DNA from: an uncultured Pelagibacteraceae bacterium
Lineage (GTDB): Bacteria > Pseudomonadota > Alphaproteobacteria > Pelagibacterales > Pelagibacteraceae
Direction: 5' to 3'
Assembly: GCA_902522955.1 (NCBI GenBank)
Contig: CABYXR010000001.1
Coordinates: 124,001 to 188,000, forward strand
DNA: 64,000 nt
The notes under the pieces are model-generated. The model did no database searches. It saw only the letters and a program-made list of their open reading frames with translations, and was not told the DNA's origin. Below are positions 1 to 8,258 of the stretch, one piece after another; position 1 is the first letter of the stretch; each line of letters begins with the position of its first letter. The position numbers and the translations under genes were made by a program.

Positions 1-1
1 T

Positions 2-1015
2 AACCCACTTGTCCTTTTAGTAGAAAAAAAATTAACTAATTTGCAGCCAATGGTTCCGTTGTTAGAGTCCGTTGTTCAGGCTAATAGACCTTTGATGATT
101 ATATCTGAAGATGTAGAAGGTGAAGCTTTAGCAACATTAGTTGTAAATAAGTTAAGAGGAGGATTAAAAGTTGTTGCTGTTAAAGCTCCAGGTTTTGGAG
201 ATAGACGAAAAGCAATGTTAGAAGATATTGCTATCTTAACGGGAGGACAAGTAATTTCTGAAGATATTGGTTTAAAATTAGAAAATGTAAAAATAAATGA
301 TCTTGGCTCTTGTAAGAAAGTAAAAATAGATAAAGAAAATAGTACTTTAGTTGCTGGAGAAGGTAAAAAATCTGATATTGAAGCAAGATGTAATCAAATA
401 AGATCTGAAATAAGTGAAACAACTTCAGACTACGATAAAGAAAAACTTCAAGAAAGATTAGCTAAACTTGCTGGTGGGGTAGCAGTAATAAAAGTAGGTG
501 GTGCTACCGAGGTAGAAGTAAAAGAAAGAAAAGATAGAGTTGAAGATGCTCTTAATGCAACTAGAGCTGCCGTTGAAGAAGGAGTAGTGATAGGTGGTGG
601 ATGCGCTTTACTTTATGCAGCACAAGATTTAGATGGTGTTAAAGTAAAAGGTGATGACCAAAAAGCTGGAGTTGAAATAGTAAAAAAAGCTCTTCAAGCC
701 CCGATCAGGCAAATTACTGCTAATGCAGGTGTTGATGGTTCTGTAGTTGTTGGCAAATTATTAGAGGGGAAGAAATCGTCTCAAGGTTACGATGCCCAGA
801 ACGAAGAATATGTAGACATGTTCGCCAAAGGAATTATTGATCCTACAAAAGTTGTGCGATCTGCATTACAAGACGCAGCGTCAATCGCTGGATTACTAAT
901 TACTACCGAAGCTATGGTGGCAGACAAACCAGAAGAAAAAGATGCTGGTCCTGCAATGCCTCCTATGGGCGGCGGCATGGGTGGAATGGGCGGCATGGGT
1001 GGAATGGGAATGTAA
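2..1015 (+). CDS. groEL: Chaperonin GroEL, C-terminal part (5' end outside window)
   Basis: ATP-dependent 60 kDa chaperonin that folds cytosolic proteins with GroES. The frame is open to the left edge, so the gene starts upstream; the first visible residues correspond to about residue 217 of E. coli GroEL. The apical-domain stretch [19 protein letters not shown], then [18 protein letters not shown], the [18 protein letters not shown] stretch and [18 protein letters not shown] are all present. The protein ends in the Gly-Gly-Met repeat tail typical of GroEL. A strong hairpin with a T-run follows directly. The internal TTG at 41 is not a start. Very secure. Confidence 0.98.
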   Translation, partial: NPLVLLVEKKLTNLQPMVPLLESVVQANRPLMIISEDVEGEALATLVVNKLRGGLKVVAVKAPGFGDRRKAMLEDIAILTGGQVISEDIGLKLENVKINDLGSCKKVKIDKENSTLVAGEGKKSDIEARCNQIRSEISETTSDYDKEKLQERLAKLAGGVAVIKVGGATEVEVKERKDRVEDALNATRAAVEEGVVIGGGCALLYAAQDLDGVKVKGDDQKAGVEIVKKALQAPIRQITANAGVDGSVVVGKLLEGKKSSQGYDAQNEEYVDMFAKGIIDPTKVVRSALQDAASIAGLLITTEAMVADKPEEKDAGPAMPPMGGGMGGMGGMGGMGM

Positions 1016-1021
1016 TTTCAC

Positions 1022-1699
1022 TTACCTAAAAGATTTTAAAAAAGGCTGTAATTTTACAGCCTTTTTTTTTGCAATAAATAAACATGCTTTTGAGCTTAGT
1101 ATCAATCCATCTTTAAGGACTCTTAAATTGTTATCAGCCAAAGTTTTGCCAGTTGAAGTAATATCTGTAATAATTTCGGAAGAACCTATAAATGGATAAG
1201 TTTCAGTAGCGCCTAGACTAGGAATCAATTTATATTGAGTTACTCCTTTAGAAATCAAAAAATCGTTAGTTAAATTTGGATATTTAGTTGCCACTCTCAA
1301 TCTAGAATTTCTTTTATATCTAATATCAAATGATACCTCTTCAAGATCAGCAATAGTCTGGACATCTATCCAATCATCTGGCACTGCAACAACTAGGTTG
1401 GCATTACCAAAATTAAGTTTTTTTTGCATACTTATTTTATTCTGTAGATTTTTACCAGACTCTTTTAAGAGATCTAACCCAGATACACCTATATCTAAAG
1501 TTCCGTCTCCTAATCTTTGAATAATTTCTTTAGCGTGAAGAAAAATAATCTTAATATTTTTTTTATTTTCAATAGTGCCAAAATAATTTCTTTCTTTTTC
1601 ACCTTGTAAAATCTTATGTCCTTTATCATCAAAAAACGATATTGCTTTATCTTTTAATCGTCCTTTACTTGGTAGGCCTATAGTAATTGACTCTGTCAT
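1022..1699 (-). CDS. hisG: ATP phosphoribosyltransferase, short catalytic subunit HisG
   Basis: First enzyme of histidine synthesis, joining ATP and PRPP to give phosphoribosyl-ATP. At 225 aa this is the short form, which lacks the C-terminal regulatory domain and works in complex with HisZ; hisZ lies directly upstream with a 4-bp ATGA overlap, which supports the assignment. The N-terminal IGLPSKGRLKDKA and the central LGDGTLDIGVSGLDLL fit the family. The final 15 or so codons are built from the groEL terminator hairpin, so the C-terminal KKKAVKLQPFLKSFR is partly dictated by an RNA structure. Confidence 0.9.
   Translation of the reverse strand: MTESITIGLPSKGRLKDKAISFFDDKGHKILQGEKERNYFGTIENKKNIKIIFLHAKEIIQRLGDGTLDIGVSGLDLLKESGKNLQNKISMQKKLNFGNANLVVAVPDDWIDVQTIADLEEVSFDIRYKRNSRLRVATKYPNLTNDFLISKGVTQYKLIPSLGATETYPFIGSSEIITDITSTGKTLADNNLRVLKDGLILSSKACLFIAKKKAVKLQPFLKSFR
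1038..1070. terminator. Intrinsic terminator of groEL, bidirectional in form, overlapping the 3' end of hisG
   Basis: A 7-bp stem (GGCTGTA 1044-1050 with TACAGCC 1055-1061) and 4-nt loop are followed by nine T on the plus strand, a good intrinsic terminator for groEL. On the minus strand the same hairpin is followed by six T (complement of 1038-1043). It lies inside the last codons of hisG, whose stop codon is at 1022-1024. Confidence 0.85.
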
Positions 1700-2733
1700 A
1701 TATTTTTTAAATTTATTGCGGCACCAACGGCTGGTGTATTCTTTTTAGCACCGAGGCTTTTAAGTAGATCATCATAACGGCCACCCCTGGCAATTTCTTT
1801 TTTTCCTGAAAATACTTCAAACACGACCCCAGTATAATATTCTACGTCTCTACCGAAATTTGCAATGAAGTTGATATCTTCATTCAGTTTTTTTAAATTA
1901 AGAATGGATTTAAAGTCTTTAAATATATTTTTTTTGAGATTATTTTTTTTAGCAAAATCTAATAATCTCTCATCAAGCTCAGAGAGTTTACAGTTTATTT
2001 TTAAAAAGGATTTAATAATTTTTACAATTTTTTTTCCATCCACAAAAGATCTTGGATCTTTAATCTTTTTGTCAAATCTACTTAGTATTTCTGATATTGA
2101 TCTTCCTGCAATTACTTTAGTTTGATCTTTTTTTTTCATTTCGTAAAATCTTTTTTTATCATCATCAAAAGTAACTGCATCAATATCGGTATTTTTTTCC
2201 AATCTTTTTAAAAGCTCCTCGAAATAATTTGGTCTCCAAAAATGTCTTATAAGTCTTAACTTCCATCTTTCAGGCATGTCCAACGCATTAATTAAACTTT
2301 TAAATAAGCCAATGTCTCCAACTTTGATTAGAATTTTTTTTCTTTTTATCTTTTTTGCTGAACTTAAAATTGTACTTATAACTTTAAAATCATCCTGAAT
2401 TTGATTTTTTGAACCAAGAATTTCAATCCCTAATTGGTCATTAATGAAATCCAAGTTTTTATTGTTTGATCTTCTATATGCTTGACCAGAATAATAAATT
2501 TTTGAGGAAGATTTTTTTTGCAAGAAATTTATACATGATGCTACTGTTAAATCTGGTCTCAAGCACATCGTTTTTCCATCTTCTCTATCAAAAGTGAGCA
2601 TTGAGCTTTTAAATTTTTCTCCTGACCTCTCAATGATATAATTTGAGTCCAAAAAAACATCTGGCTCCGATAAGACAAATCCATTACTTTTAAAATTTTT
2701 TATTATAGTTTCAAATAATTTTTTTGATTTCAT
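1696..2733 (-). CDS. hisZ: ATP phosphoribosyltransferase regulatory subunit HisZ
   Basis: Catalytically inactive paralogue of histidyl-tRNA synthetase that activates short-form HisG and carries its feedback regulation. 345 aa, without the anticodon-binding domain found in HisS. Class II synthetase-like segments are visible: SMLTFDREDGKTMCLRPDLT near residue 45, AYRRSNN near 85 and FGRDVEYYTGVVFEVF near 295. It overlaps hisS by 23 bp upstream and hisG by 4 bp downstream, so hisS-hisZ-hisG are translationally linked. Next to a genuine HisS and a short HisG, HisZ is the only sensible reading. Confidence 0.9.
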   Translation of the reverse strand: MKSKKLFETIIKNFKSNGFVLSEPDVFLDSNYIIERSGEKFKSSMLTFDREDGKTMCLRPDLTVASCINFLQKKSSSKIYYSGQAYRRSNNKNLDFINDQLGIEILGSKNQIQDDFKVISTILSSAKKIKRKKILIKVGDIGLFKSLINALDMPERWKLRLIRHFWRPNYFEELLKRLEKNTDIDAVTFDDDKKRFYEMKKKDQTKVIAGRSISEILSRFDKKIKDPRSFVDGKKIVKIIKSFLKINCKLSELDERLLDFAKKNNLKKNIFKDFKSILNLKKLNEDINFIANFGRDVEYYTGVVFEVFSGKKEIARGGRYDDLLKSLGAKKNTPAVGAAINLKNI

Positions 2734-4045
2734 TGGCTAATTCATTAATTCTAATTGATTGTTCTTTACCACTGCTTAAAATTCTTAAGGTAGGTTTGCC
2801 TGATTTTATCTCATCTTCTCCATATAAAATAACAGCTGGAGAATTTATTTTATTCGCATATTCCATCTGTTTTTTCAATTTGCTTTCTCCAGGATAAATT
2901 TCTGTGCTAATACCAGATTTTCTTAATAGCGTTTGTACATTTATATATTCTTTCATTGAATTTTTATCAAAAACGCAAATCACGACAGGTTTTGATTGTT
3001 TTACTTTAAACTCTTTTTTCTGCATTATTGCATAAACTAATCGATCTATTCCTATAGAAATACCTGTGGCTGGTGAATCAAATTTTCCAAAATTATTGAC
3101 TAAATTATCGTATCTGCCTCCGCCACCTATAGAACCAAATTGAATTACTTGCCCTTTGGTGTTTGTTACGTCAAAACTTAGACTCACTTCGAAAATTACT
3201 CCAGTATAATATTCTAAACCTCTTATAACTGATGGATCAAATTCGAAATTATTGAAATTGTAATCTTTAAAAATTTTTAATATTTCAACTAAGTCTTGTG
3301 TTTCAGGTAATTTCTTTTTTAGTGTCTCTTCAATTGTTTCAATGTCCTTAATTTTTAATTTTGCACCTTTTGTGAAATCTCCAGATTTATCTTTTCGACC
3401 AGCGCCTAATAATTCTTTAACTGCATCCCAACCGAGTCTATCAATTTTATCTAGTGCTCTTAAGACTGTAAGTTTTTGTTGATTATCTTTTACATTTATC
3501 TTTTCAAATAATTCCTCTGTTATTTTTCTTGATGAAATCTTTATCGTGTACTCTGATTTACTTAAGCCGCACTTTTCAAGGATTTCTGAAATCATAACAC
3601 ATAATTCAGCGTCTGCCTGTAAGCTTTTAGTTCCCACAAAGTCAGCATCGAATTGTAAAAATTCTCTAAACCGTCCTGGTCCAGGTTTTTCATTTCTCCA
3701 AACAGTTCCTAATTGATACCTTTTAAATGGTTTTGGAATTTCTAAATAATTTTTTGCAACATACCTAGCAAGTGGTGCTGTAAGATCATATCTCAAAGAT
3801 AGCCATTTATTTTCATCCTTGAATGAAAAAACTCCTTCATCAGGCCTATCTTTATCGGGTAAAAATTTTCCAATACTGTCCGAATACTCGAAACTTGGAG
3901 TTTCGAGATATTGAAAACCGTATTTGATCATTACTTCTTTGATATTAGAAATTATAAAATCACGTACGAGTAATTCTTTTTCTTGCCTGTCTACAAACCC
4001 TAATGGAAGTTCTTTAGAAGGTTTGTTATTTTTTTCTTTTGTCAT
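2711..4045 (-). CDS. hisS: Histidyl-tRNA synthetase
   Basis: Charges tRNA-His; 444 aa from the ATG at 4045. Motif 2 reads YQLGTVWRNEKPGPGRFREF and the histidine A motif RGLEYYTGVIFE; motif 3 is in GISIGIDRLVYAI, and a C-terminal anticodon-binding domain begins near SKPVVICVFD. The frame stays open into the upstream tRNA gene (to 4111), but those codons are tRNA-His sequence, so 4045 is the first usable start. Only four bases separate it from the tRNA CCA end. The motif 2 loop differs from the usual RRERPQxGRYRQF form, as expected for alphaproteobacterial enzymes that recognise A73 tRNA-His. Confidence 0.93.
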   Translation of the reverse strand: MTKEKNNKPSKELPLGFVDRQEKELLVRDFIISNIKEVMIKYGFQYLETPSFEYSDSIGKFLPDKDRPDEGVFSFKDENKWLSLRYDLTAPLARYVAKNYLEIPKPFKRYQLGTVWRNEKPGPGRFREFLQFDADFVGTKSLQADAELCVMISEILEKCGLSKSEYTIKISSRKITEELFEKINVKDNQQKLTVLRALDKIDRLGWDAVKELLGAGRKDKSGDFTKGAKLKIKDIETIEETLKKKLPETQDLVEILKIFKDYNFNNFEFDPSVIRGLEYYTGVIFEVSLSFDVTNTKGQVIQFGSIGGGGRYDNLVNNFGKFDSPATGISIGIDRLVYAIMQKKEFKVKQSKPVVICVFDKNSMKEYINVQTLLRKSGISTEIYPGESKLKKQMEYANKINSPAVILYGEDEIKSGKPTLRILSSGKEQSIRINELANEIKKII

Positions 4046-4049
4046 TTTT

Positions 4050-4126
4050 TGGTACAGCAGGGTGGATTCGAACCACCGACCCCTAGTTCCACAAACTAGT
4101 GCTCTAACCAACTGAGCTACTGCTGC
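4050..4126 (-). tRNA. tRNA-His (GTG), encoded CCA, A73, no encoded G-1
   Basis: Complete cloverleaf: 7-bp acceptor GCAGCAG/CTGCTGT, D-stem GCTC/GAGC, anticodon stem CTAGT/ACTAG with loop TTGTGGA (anticodon GTG) and T-arm GGTGG TTCGAAT CCACC, then ACCA. The base before G1 is C, so the usual G-1 is not encoded; the discriminator is A73 and the first pair is G1-U72. This is the divergent tRNA-His described for many alphaproteobacteria. The gene shares a strand with hisS and ends four bases before the hisS ATG. Confidence 0.97.
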
Positions 4127-4297
4127 GTCCTTTCTATTTTTATCTTAATTTTTATTAAATTTATATAATTTTGATTATAAGCTAAGCAATAGCCTAGCGT
4201 GCATTCTGTGAGAATGAGATTTTAAAGTAATTATTCTATTTTTTATAATCATTGATGCTTATGTAAGAAAAAATTGTGACTTTTTCAAGGAAATTAT

Positions 4298-4331
4298 CGG
4301 GACAAAAAACTAATTAAAGCTCAATGTCCCG
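4298..4331. other. Inverted repeat 3' of the cold-shock gene
   Basis: CGGGACA (4298-4304) pairs with TGTCCCG (4325-4331), a GC-rich 7-bp stem in AT-rich sequence with a 20-nt loop; three further A-T pairs follow a T-T mismatch outside it. It lies 29 bp past the stop of the minus-strand csp gene. No clear T-run follows on either strand, so it may stabilise the csp 3' end rather than terminate. The rest of 4127-4359 shows no gene. Confidence 0.4.
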
Positions 4332-4359
4332 TTAATTTGTATGTTTTTGGAAATAAGAT

Positions 4360-4572
4360 TTAAGATGTTTTCTGCAATTTCACTGCGGAAGGACCTTTTT
4401 CTCCATTCTCCACTTCAAACGTTAACTCATCACCTTCGTTTAAGTATTTTAAACCAGCTTCTCTCACTGCTGAAGAATGAACGAACACGTCTTTTTCTTT
4501 GTCTTCTCTTTCAATGAAACCATATCCTTTAGTTCCATTGAACCACTTAACTTTACCTTTTAGTGTACTCAT
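4360..4572 (-). CDS. Cold-shock domain protein (CspA family)
   Basis: 70-aa single cold-shock domain, an OB-fold that binds single-stranded RNA or DNA and loosens mRNA structure. RNP1 is [11 protein letters not shown]2 is DVFVHSSAV, and the N-terminal [11 protein letters not shown] is canonical. A purine-rich Shine-Dalgarno (AAGGAA, 4584-4589) stands about 11 nt before the ATG. The gene is monocistronic with its own promoter and a hairpin-bearing leader. The paralogue letter cannot be assigned. Confidence 0.95.
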   Translation of the reverse strand: MSTLKGKVKWFNGTKGYGFIEREDKEKDVFVHSSAVREAGLKYLNEGDELTFEVENGEKGPSAVKLQKTS

Positions 4573-4659
4573 ATTGTTTACTTTTCCTTATTTGTTATTT
4601 ACTTAAGTTAGCAAGTAGCTAACTCAGATCCTTAAATAGATTTGTAGTTAAAATGTCAA
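4573..4659 (-). promoter_or_regulatory. Promoter and structured leader of the cold-shock gene
   Basis: On the minus strand a perfect -35 TTGACA (4654-4659) is followed by TATTTA/TTTAAG at -10 distance (near 4636-4642). The short leader carries a perfect 7-bp hairpin, AGTTAGC (4606-4612) with GCTAACT (4618-4624), ahead of the Shine-Dalgarno. Structured leaders are usual in csp genes. The -10 placement is uncertain. Confidence 0.55.
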
Positions 4660-4704
4660 TAGATGATTAAAATAAATCAAATAATTGTCTTTTTACAACA
4701 GTTA

Positions 4705-5811
4705 TCAATAAATAATTGTCAAAATACTTGCTATTAATATCAGACTTAAACCAGTATATATGAGTTTATTTTTAACTATATTGGACTTCCATTTATCAAT
4801 AATAGTCTCACTATAACTTAACACCCCTTTATCTGAGTCTATAGATTTGCCAAAACCTTGATCTCTACCTATTTTCAAAAATTTTGATTTTCTGTGGTCA
4901 TAAATCTCATCCTTTGAAAGACTCTCAAATTCACGTAGATTTTTAACAATCGAATGTTTGATATCGTCAGCTATTGTTTCTGGATTTCTGTGAGCACCTC
5001 CAATAGGTTCAGGTATAACCTCATCTATAATACCCAACTTCAATAAGTCTTTAGCGGTCATTTTCATTGCTTCGGCTGCTTGGAGGGACTTGCTGGGATC
5101 TCGCCAAAGAATAGAAGCACATCCTTCTGGTGATATGACTGAGAAAATAGAATTTTCTAACATAATAATTTTATTAGATGAAGCTAGGGCTATAGCTCCT
5201 CCCGATCCCCCTTCTCCAATAATTATTGAAATGTTTGGAACAGTCAAAGCCATAGAAATTTCGATTGAGTGAGCGATTGCGGAAGCTTGTCCTCTTTGTT
5301 CTGCGCCAATGCCTGGATAAGCGCCTGGAGTGTCAACAAAAGTAATTACTGGAATTTGAAATCTATCTGCCAATTTCATTAATCTAGAACATTTTCTGTA
5401 TCCCTCAGGGCTCATCATTCCAAAATTTCTTTTTATTCTTGAATTCAAATCCTCACCTTTCTCCTGTCCTATGACAAGGACAGATTTATTATTAATTAAT
5501 CCAAATCCTGCGATTACAGATTTGTCATCTCCAAAAAATCTATCCCCTGACAATAAAGTAAATTGATTAAATATTCTTTCAATATAAAATTTAGCTCTAG
5601 GTCTGTCTTCATGACGAGCAACAAGAGTTTTTTGCCAACTATTTAAATTTTTATATGTATCTTTGAGTTTCTCATTAATCTCCTCTTGGGTCGTTTTAAT
5701 TTTTTTTGTATCAACTTCAGATATCCCCTCTGAGCCAAATGGGTTTTTTAAACCCTCTACCTCTTCTTCCAGAGCTTTAATTTCTTTTTCAAATTCTAAA
5801 TAATTTTTCAT
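4705..5811 (-). CDS. accA: Acetyl-CoA carboxylase carboxyltransferase subunit alpha, with C-terminal membrane helix
   Basis: Alpha subunit of the carboxyltransferase that forms malonyl-CoA with AccD. 368 aa from the ATG at 5811, which begins MKNYLEFEKEIKALEEEVEG as in the family; the 12 upstream codons are doubtful. Core motifs are intact: RPRAKFYIERIF, RNFGMMSPEGYRK, TFVDTPGAYPGIGAEQRGQ, IGEGGSGGA and VISPEGCASILW, ending in PEPIGGAHRNP. AccA normally stops some 30-40 residues after the last motif (about 315-320 aa); here an extension follows and ends in a hydrophobic helix (LIYTGLSLILIASILTIIY). accD is 36 kb away in this window. Confidence 0.93.
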   Translation of the reverse strand: MKNYLEFEKEIKALEEEVEGLKNPFGSEGISEVDTKKIKTTQEEINEKLKDTYKNLNSWQKTLVARHEDRPRAKFYIERIFNQFTLLSGDRFFGDDKSVIAGFGLINNKSVLVIGQEKGEDLNSRIKRNFGMMSPEGYRKCSRLMKLADRFQIPVITFVDTPGAYPGIGAEQRGQASAIAHSIEISMALTVPNISIIIGEGGSGGAIALASSNKIIMLENSIFSVISPEGCASILWRDPSKSLQAAEAMKMTAKDLLKLGIIDEVIPEPIGGAHRNPETIADDIKHSIVKNLREFESLSKDEIYDHRKSKFLKIGRDQGFGKSIDSDKGVLSYSETIIDKWKSNIVKNKLIYTGLSLILIASILTIIY

Positions 5812-5892
5812 AAAATTTAGTATATTGAGATTTTTAATATAGTTCAATTAAGTCAATAAATTGTCCACTTAAAAACTGGATATAATTTTCAA

Positions 5893-5921
5893 TTGACATT
5901 AGATACTAGGTAAGCGACAAT
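5893..5921 (+). promoter_or_regulatory. Candidate promoter of the riboswitch-glcB transcript
   Basis: Perfect -35 TTGACA at 5893-5898, then 17 bp, then GACAAT at 5916-5921 (four of six to TATAAT). The predicted start, about 5928, falls just before the first glycine aptamer. An alternative -10, CAATAT at 5918-5923, would need a 19-bp spacer. Confidence 0.5.
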
Positions 5922-5927
5922 ATTTTT

Positions 5928-6076
5928 AGATCGGGAGAGACTATTTAAATATAGCGCCGAAGGAGCAACCACCCCGGAAACTCTCAGGCAAAAGGACCGC
6001 AAAAAACAATATTCTGGAAAGAGATAATATCTCACCGAAGGAGCAAATCTCTCAGGTACCAATACAGATGGGGTAA
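5928..6076 (+). promoter_or_regulatory. Tandem glycine riboswitch upstream of malate synthase
   Basis: Two glycine aptamers in series. Aptamer 1 (about 5931-6001) has GGGAGAG, GCGCCGAAGGAGCAA and ACTCTCAGGCAAAAGGACCG; aptamer 2 (about 6014-6073) has GGAAAGAG, CACCGAAGGAGCAAA and TCTCTCAGGTACCAATACAG. They are separated by an A-rich linker. The second aptamer ends about 15 nt before the glcB ATG with a GGGG run near Shine-Dalgarno distance, and no terminator hairpin lies between, so control of translation start is plausible. A glycine riboswitch in front of malate synthase has been reported in SAR11 and linked to its glycine/serine requirement. Confidence 0.95.
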
Positions 6077-6089
6077 CAGATTGGTGCAT

Positions 6090-8258
6090 ATGGATTTGAT
6101 TAATAAAAATGGGCTTAGGATAAATTCAACTCTTTATGAATTTATTAACAAAGAAGTTATTCCAGATACTAATATCAATTTAGAGGATTTTTGGAATAAA
6201 TTTTCTAAAATAGTGCATGAACTTACACCAATAAATAAATCACTAATTGAAAAAAGAGAGTCTATTCAAAAAAAAATAGATGATTGGCATCAAAATAATA
6301 ATGGTAAAGAATTTGATAAGAATGAATATACAAAATTCTTAAAGACTATTACTTACTTAGTAGAGGAAAAAGAGAACTTTGATATCGAAACTACAAACGT
6401 TGATAAAGAAATAGCCTCTATTGCTGGACCTCAACTTGTGGTTCCAGTGGATAATGCTAGATATGCGCTTAACGCTGCTAACGCTAGATGGGGTAGTTTG
6501 TATGACGCCTTATATGGAACGGATGTTATTTCTGGTGAAAAGGGATCAGTTTGGAATAATGAAAGAGCAAAAAAGGTAATAAATTATGTAAGAAATTTTT
6601 TTGATGAAGTTTTCCCCTTGTCTGACGCGAGTTGGAATGAAGTTGCAGAGTTAAAAATAAAAGATGAAAATTTAATTTTTATAAAAAAGAATAAAGAATA
6701 TTTTTTAAAGAACAAATCTCAATTTATTGGTTTTAATGGAGAAAAAAACAAACCAAAATCAATTCTGATTAAAAATAATGATATACACATCGATATTATA
6801 ATCGATCCAAACCATATTGTTGGAAAATTAGACAAAGCCTCAATCTCAGATGTTATAGTAGAATCAGCGTTATCGACTATAATTGATAATGAAGACTCTG
6901 TTGCTGCTGTTGATGCTGAAGATAAAGTAAAATGTTACCGAAATTGGTTGGGTCTCATGAAGGGAGATTTAATTGCTAACATGGAAAAAAATGGAAAAAA
7001 ATTTGTTAGAAAATTAAATCCTAACAGAAATTATATTTCTAAAGATGGAAAGAAAATAAGTTTACACGGAAGATCTTTGCTTTTAAGTAGAAACGTAGGT
7101 CATCTTATGACAAATCCTGCGATACTTTTAAATGATGGATCAGAAATTCCAGAAGGAATTTTAGATGCCTTTGTAGCTACTCTATGTGCTCTACATGATT
7201 TTAAAAATAAAAATAATTCAAGAACTGGATCTGTTTACATTGTAAAGCCTAAAATGCATGGTCCTGAAGAAGTTGCTTTCACAAATACTTTATTTGAAAA
7301 AGTTGAAGAAGTTTTAGGGATAAAGAAATATACAATTAAAGTAGGTATCATGGATGAAGAAAGAAGAACAACAGTAAATCTTAAAGAATGCATAAGGCAA
7401 GTAAAAAATAGAATAGTTTTTATTAATACTGGGTTTTTAGATCGAACTGGAGATGAAATGCATACGTCATTTGAAGCAGGTCCAATGATATTTAAAGGAG
7501 ATATGAAAAAATCTACTTGGCTTAATACCTATGAAAACTGGAATGTTGATGTTGGTTTAATGTGCGGTTTTTCTGGTAAAGCTCAGATTGGAAAAGGAAT
7601 GTGGGCAATGCCTGATCAAATGGCAAACATGATGGAACAAAAAATAGGACACCCAAAGTCTGGCGCGAATTGTGCGTGGGTGCCATCACCCACAGCTGCA
7701 ACTTTGCATTCTTTGCATTACCATAAAATAAATGTTTTTGATGAACAAAAGAAAATTAAATCGAGAAATAAAGCTAAGTTAGAAGATATTTTACAAATTC
7801 CAAAAGCTGATAGACCCAATTGGTCAGTAACAGATATTAATCGTGAATTAGAAAATAATGCTCAAGGTATTCTAGGTTATGTTGTTAGATGGATTGATCA
7901 GGGTGTTGGTTGCTCTAAAGTTCCAGACATTAATAACATTGGTTTAATGGAAGATAGAGCTACACTTAGAATATCTTCTCAACATATGGCTAATTGGATT
8001 CATCATGGAATATGTACAAAGGAACAAGTGATGTCTACAATGAAAAAAATGGCTAAAATAGTTGATAAGCAAAACGAAAAAGATCCCGCTTACAATCGAA
8101 GTGGTAGATCAGGATATAAAAAAATGTCTGACGATTTTGAAAACTCTATAGCTTTTGCTGCTGCTTGTGATTTAGTTTTTAAAGGAAGAACTCAACCCTC
8201 AGGTTATACTGAGCCACTTTTACATGAAAAAAGGTTGGAAAAAAAAAATTCTAACTAG
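6090..8258 (+). CDS. glcB: Malate synthase G
   Basis: Condenses glyoxylate with acetyl-CoA to malate; 722 aa, the usual length of the monomeric G isoform. Diagnostic stretches include [32 protein letters not shown], cut here as [20 protein letters not shown] followed by [11 protein letters not shown], then [32 protein letters not shown] and [11 protein letters not shown]. The ATG at 6090 gives the expected N-terminus; in-frame TTG (6081) and GTG (6084) are alternatives inside the leader. The riboswitch couples glyoxylate use to glycine supply. The stop overlaps that of recR on the other strand by 4 bp. Confidence 0.96.
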   Translation: MDLINKNGLRINSTLYEFINKEVIPDTNINLEDFWNKFSKIVHELTPINKSLIEKRESIQKKIDDWHQNNNGKEFDKNEYTKFLKTITYLVEEKENFDIETTNVDKEIASIAGPQLVVPVDNARYALNAANARWGSLYDALYGTDVISGEKGSVWNNERAKKVINYVRNFFDEVFPLSDASWNEVAELKIKDENLIFIKKNKEYFLKNKSQFIGFNGEKNKPKSILIKNNDIHIDIIIDPNHIVGKLDKASISDVIVESALSTIIDNEDSVAAVDAEDKVKCYRNWLGLMKGDLIANMEKNGKKFVRKLNPNRNYISKDGKKISLHGRSLLLSRNVGHLMTNPAILLNDGSEIPEGILDAFVATLCALHDFKNKNNSRTGSVYIVKPKMHGPEEVAFTNTLFEKVEEVLGIKKYTIKVGIMDEERRTTVNLKECIRQVKNRIVFINTGFLDRTGDEMHTSFEAGPMIFKGDMKKSTWLNTYENWNVDVGLMCGFSGKAQIGKGMWAMPDQMANMMEQKIGHPKSGANCAWVPSPTAATLHSLHYHKINVFDEQKKIKSRNKAKLEDILQIPKADRPNWSVTDINRELENNAQGILGYVVRWIDQGVGCSKVPDINNIGLMEDRATLRISSQHMANWIHHGICTKEQVMSTMKKMAKIVDKQNEKDPAYNRSGRSGYKKMSDDFENSIAFAAACDLVFKGRTQPSGYTEPLLHEKRLEKKNSN

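Noticed and set aside
231..422. Minus-strand ORF inside groEL
   Set aside because: Antisense shadow of a strongly conserved gene, with leucine/phenylalanine-rich nonsense sequence.
4046..4111. N-terminal extension of hisS up to 4111
   Set aside because: The extra codons are the tRNA-His gene itself on the same strand; translation through a mature tRNA is not credible.
4202..4216. CATTCT-GTG-AGAATG hairpin upstream of tRNA-His
   Set aside because: Short 6-bp stem with no T-run and no supporting context; could be chance.
6081..6089. TTG (6081) or GTG (6084) as glcB start
   Set aside because: The ATG at 6090 gives the normal family N-terminus; the others lie in the riboswitch expression platform.
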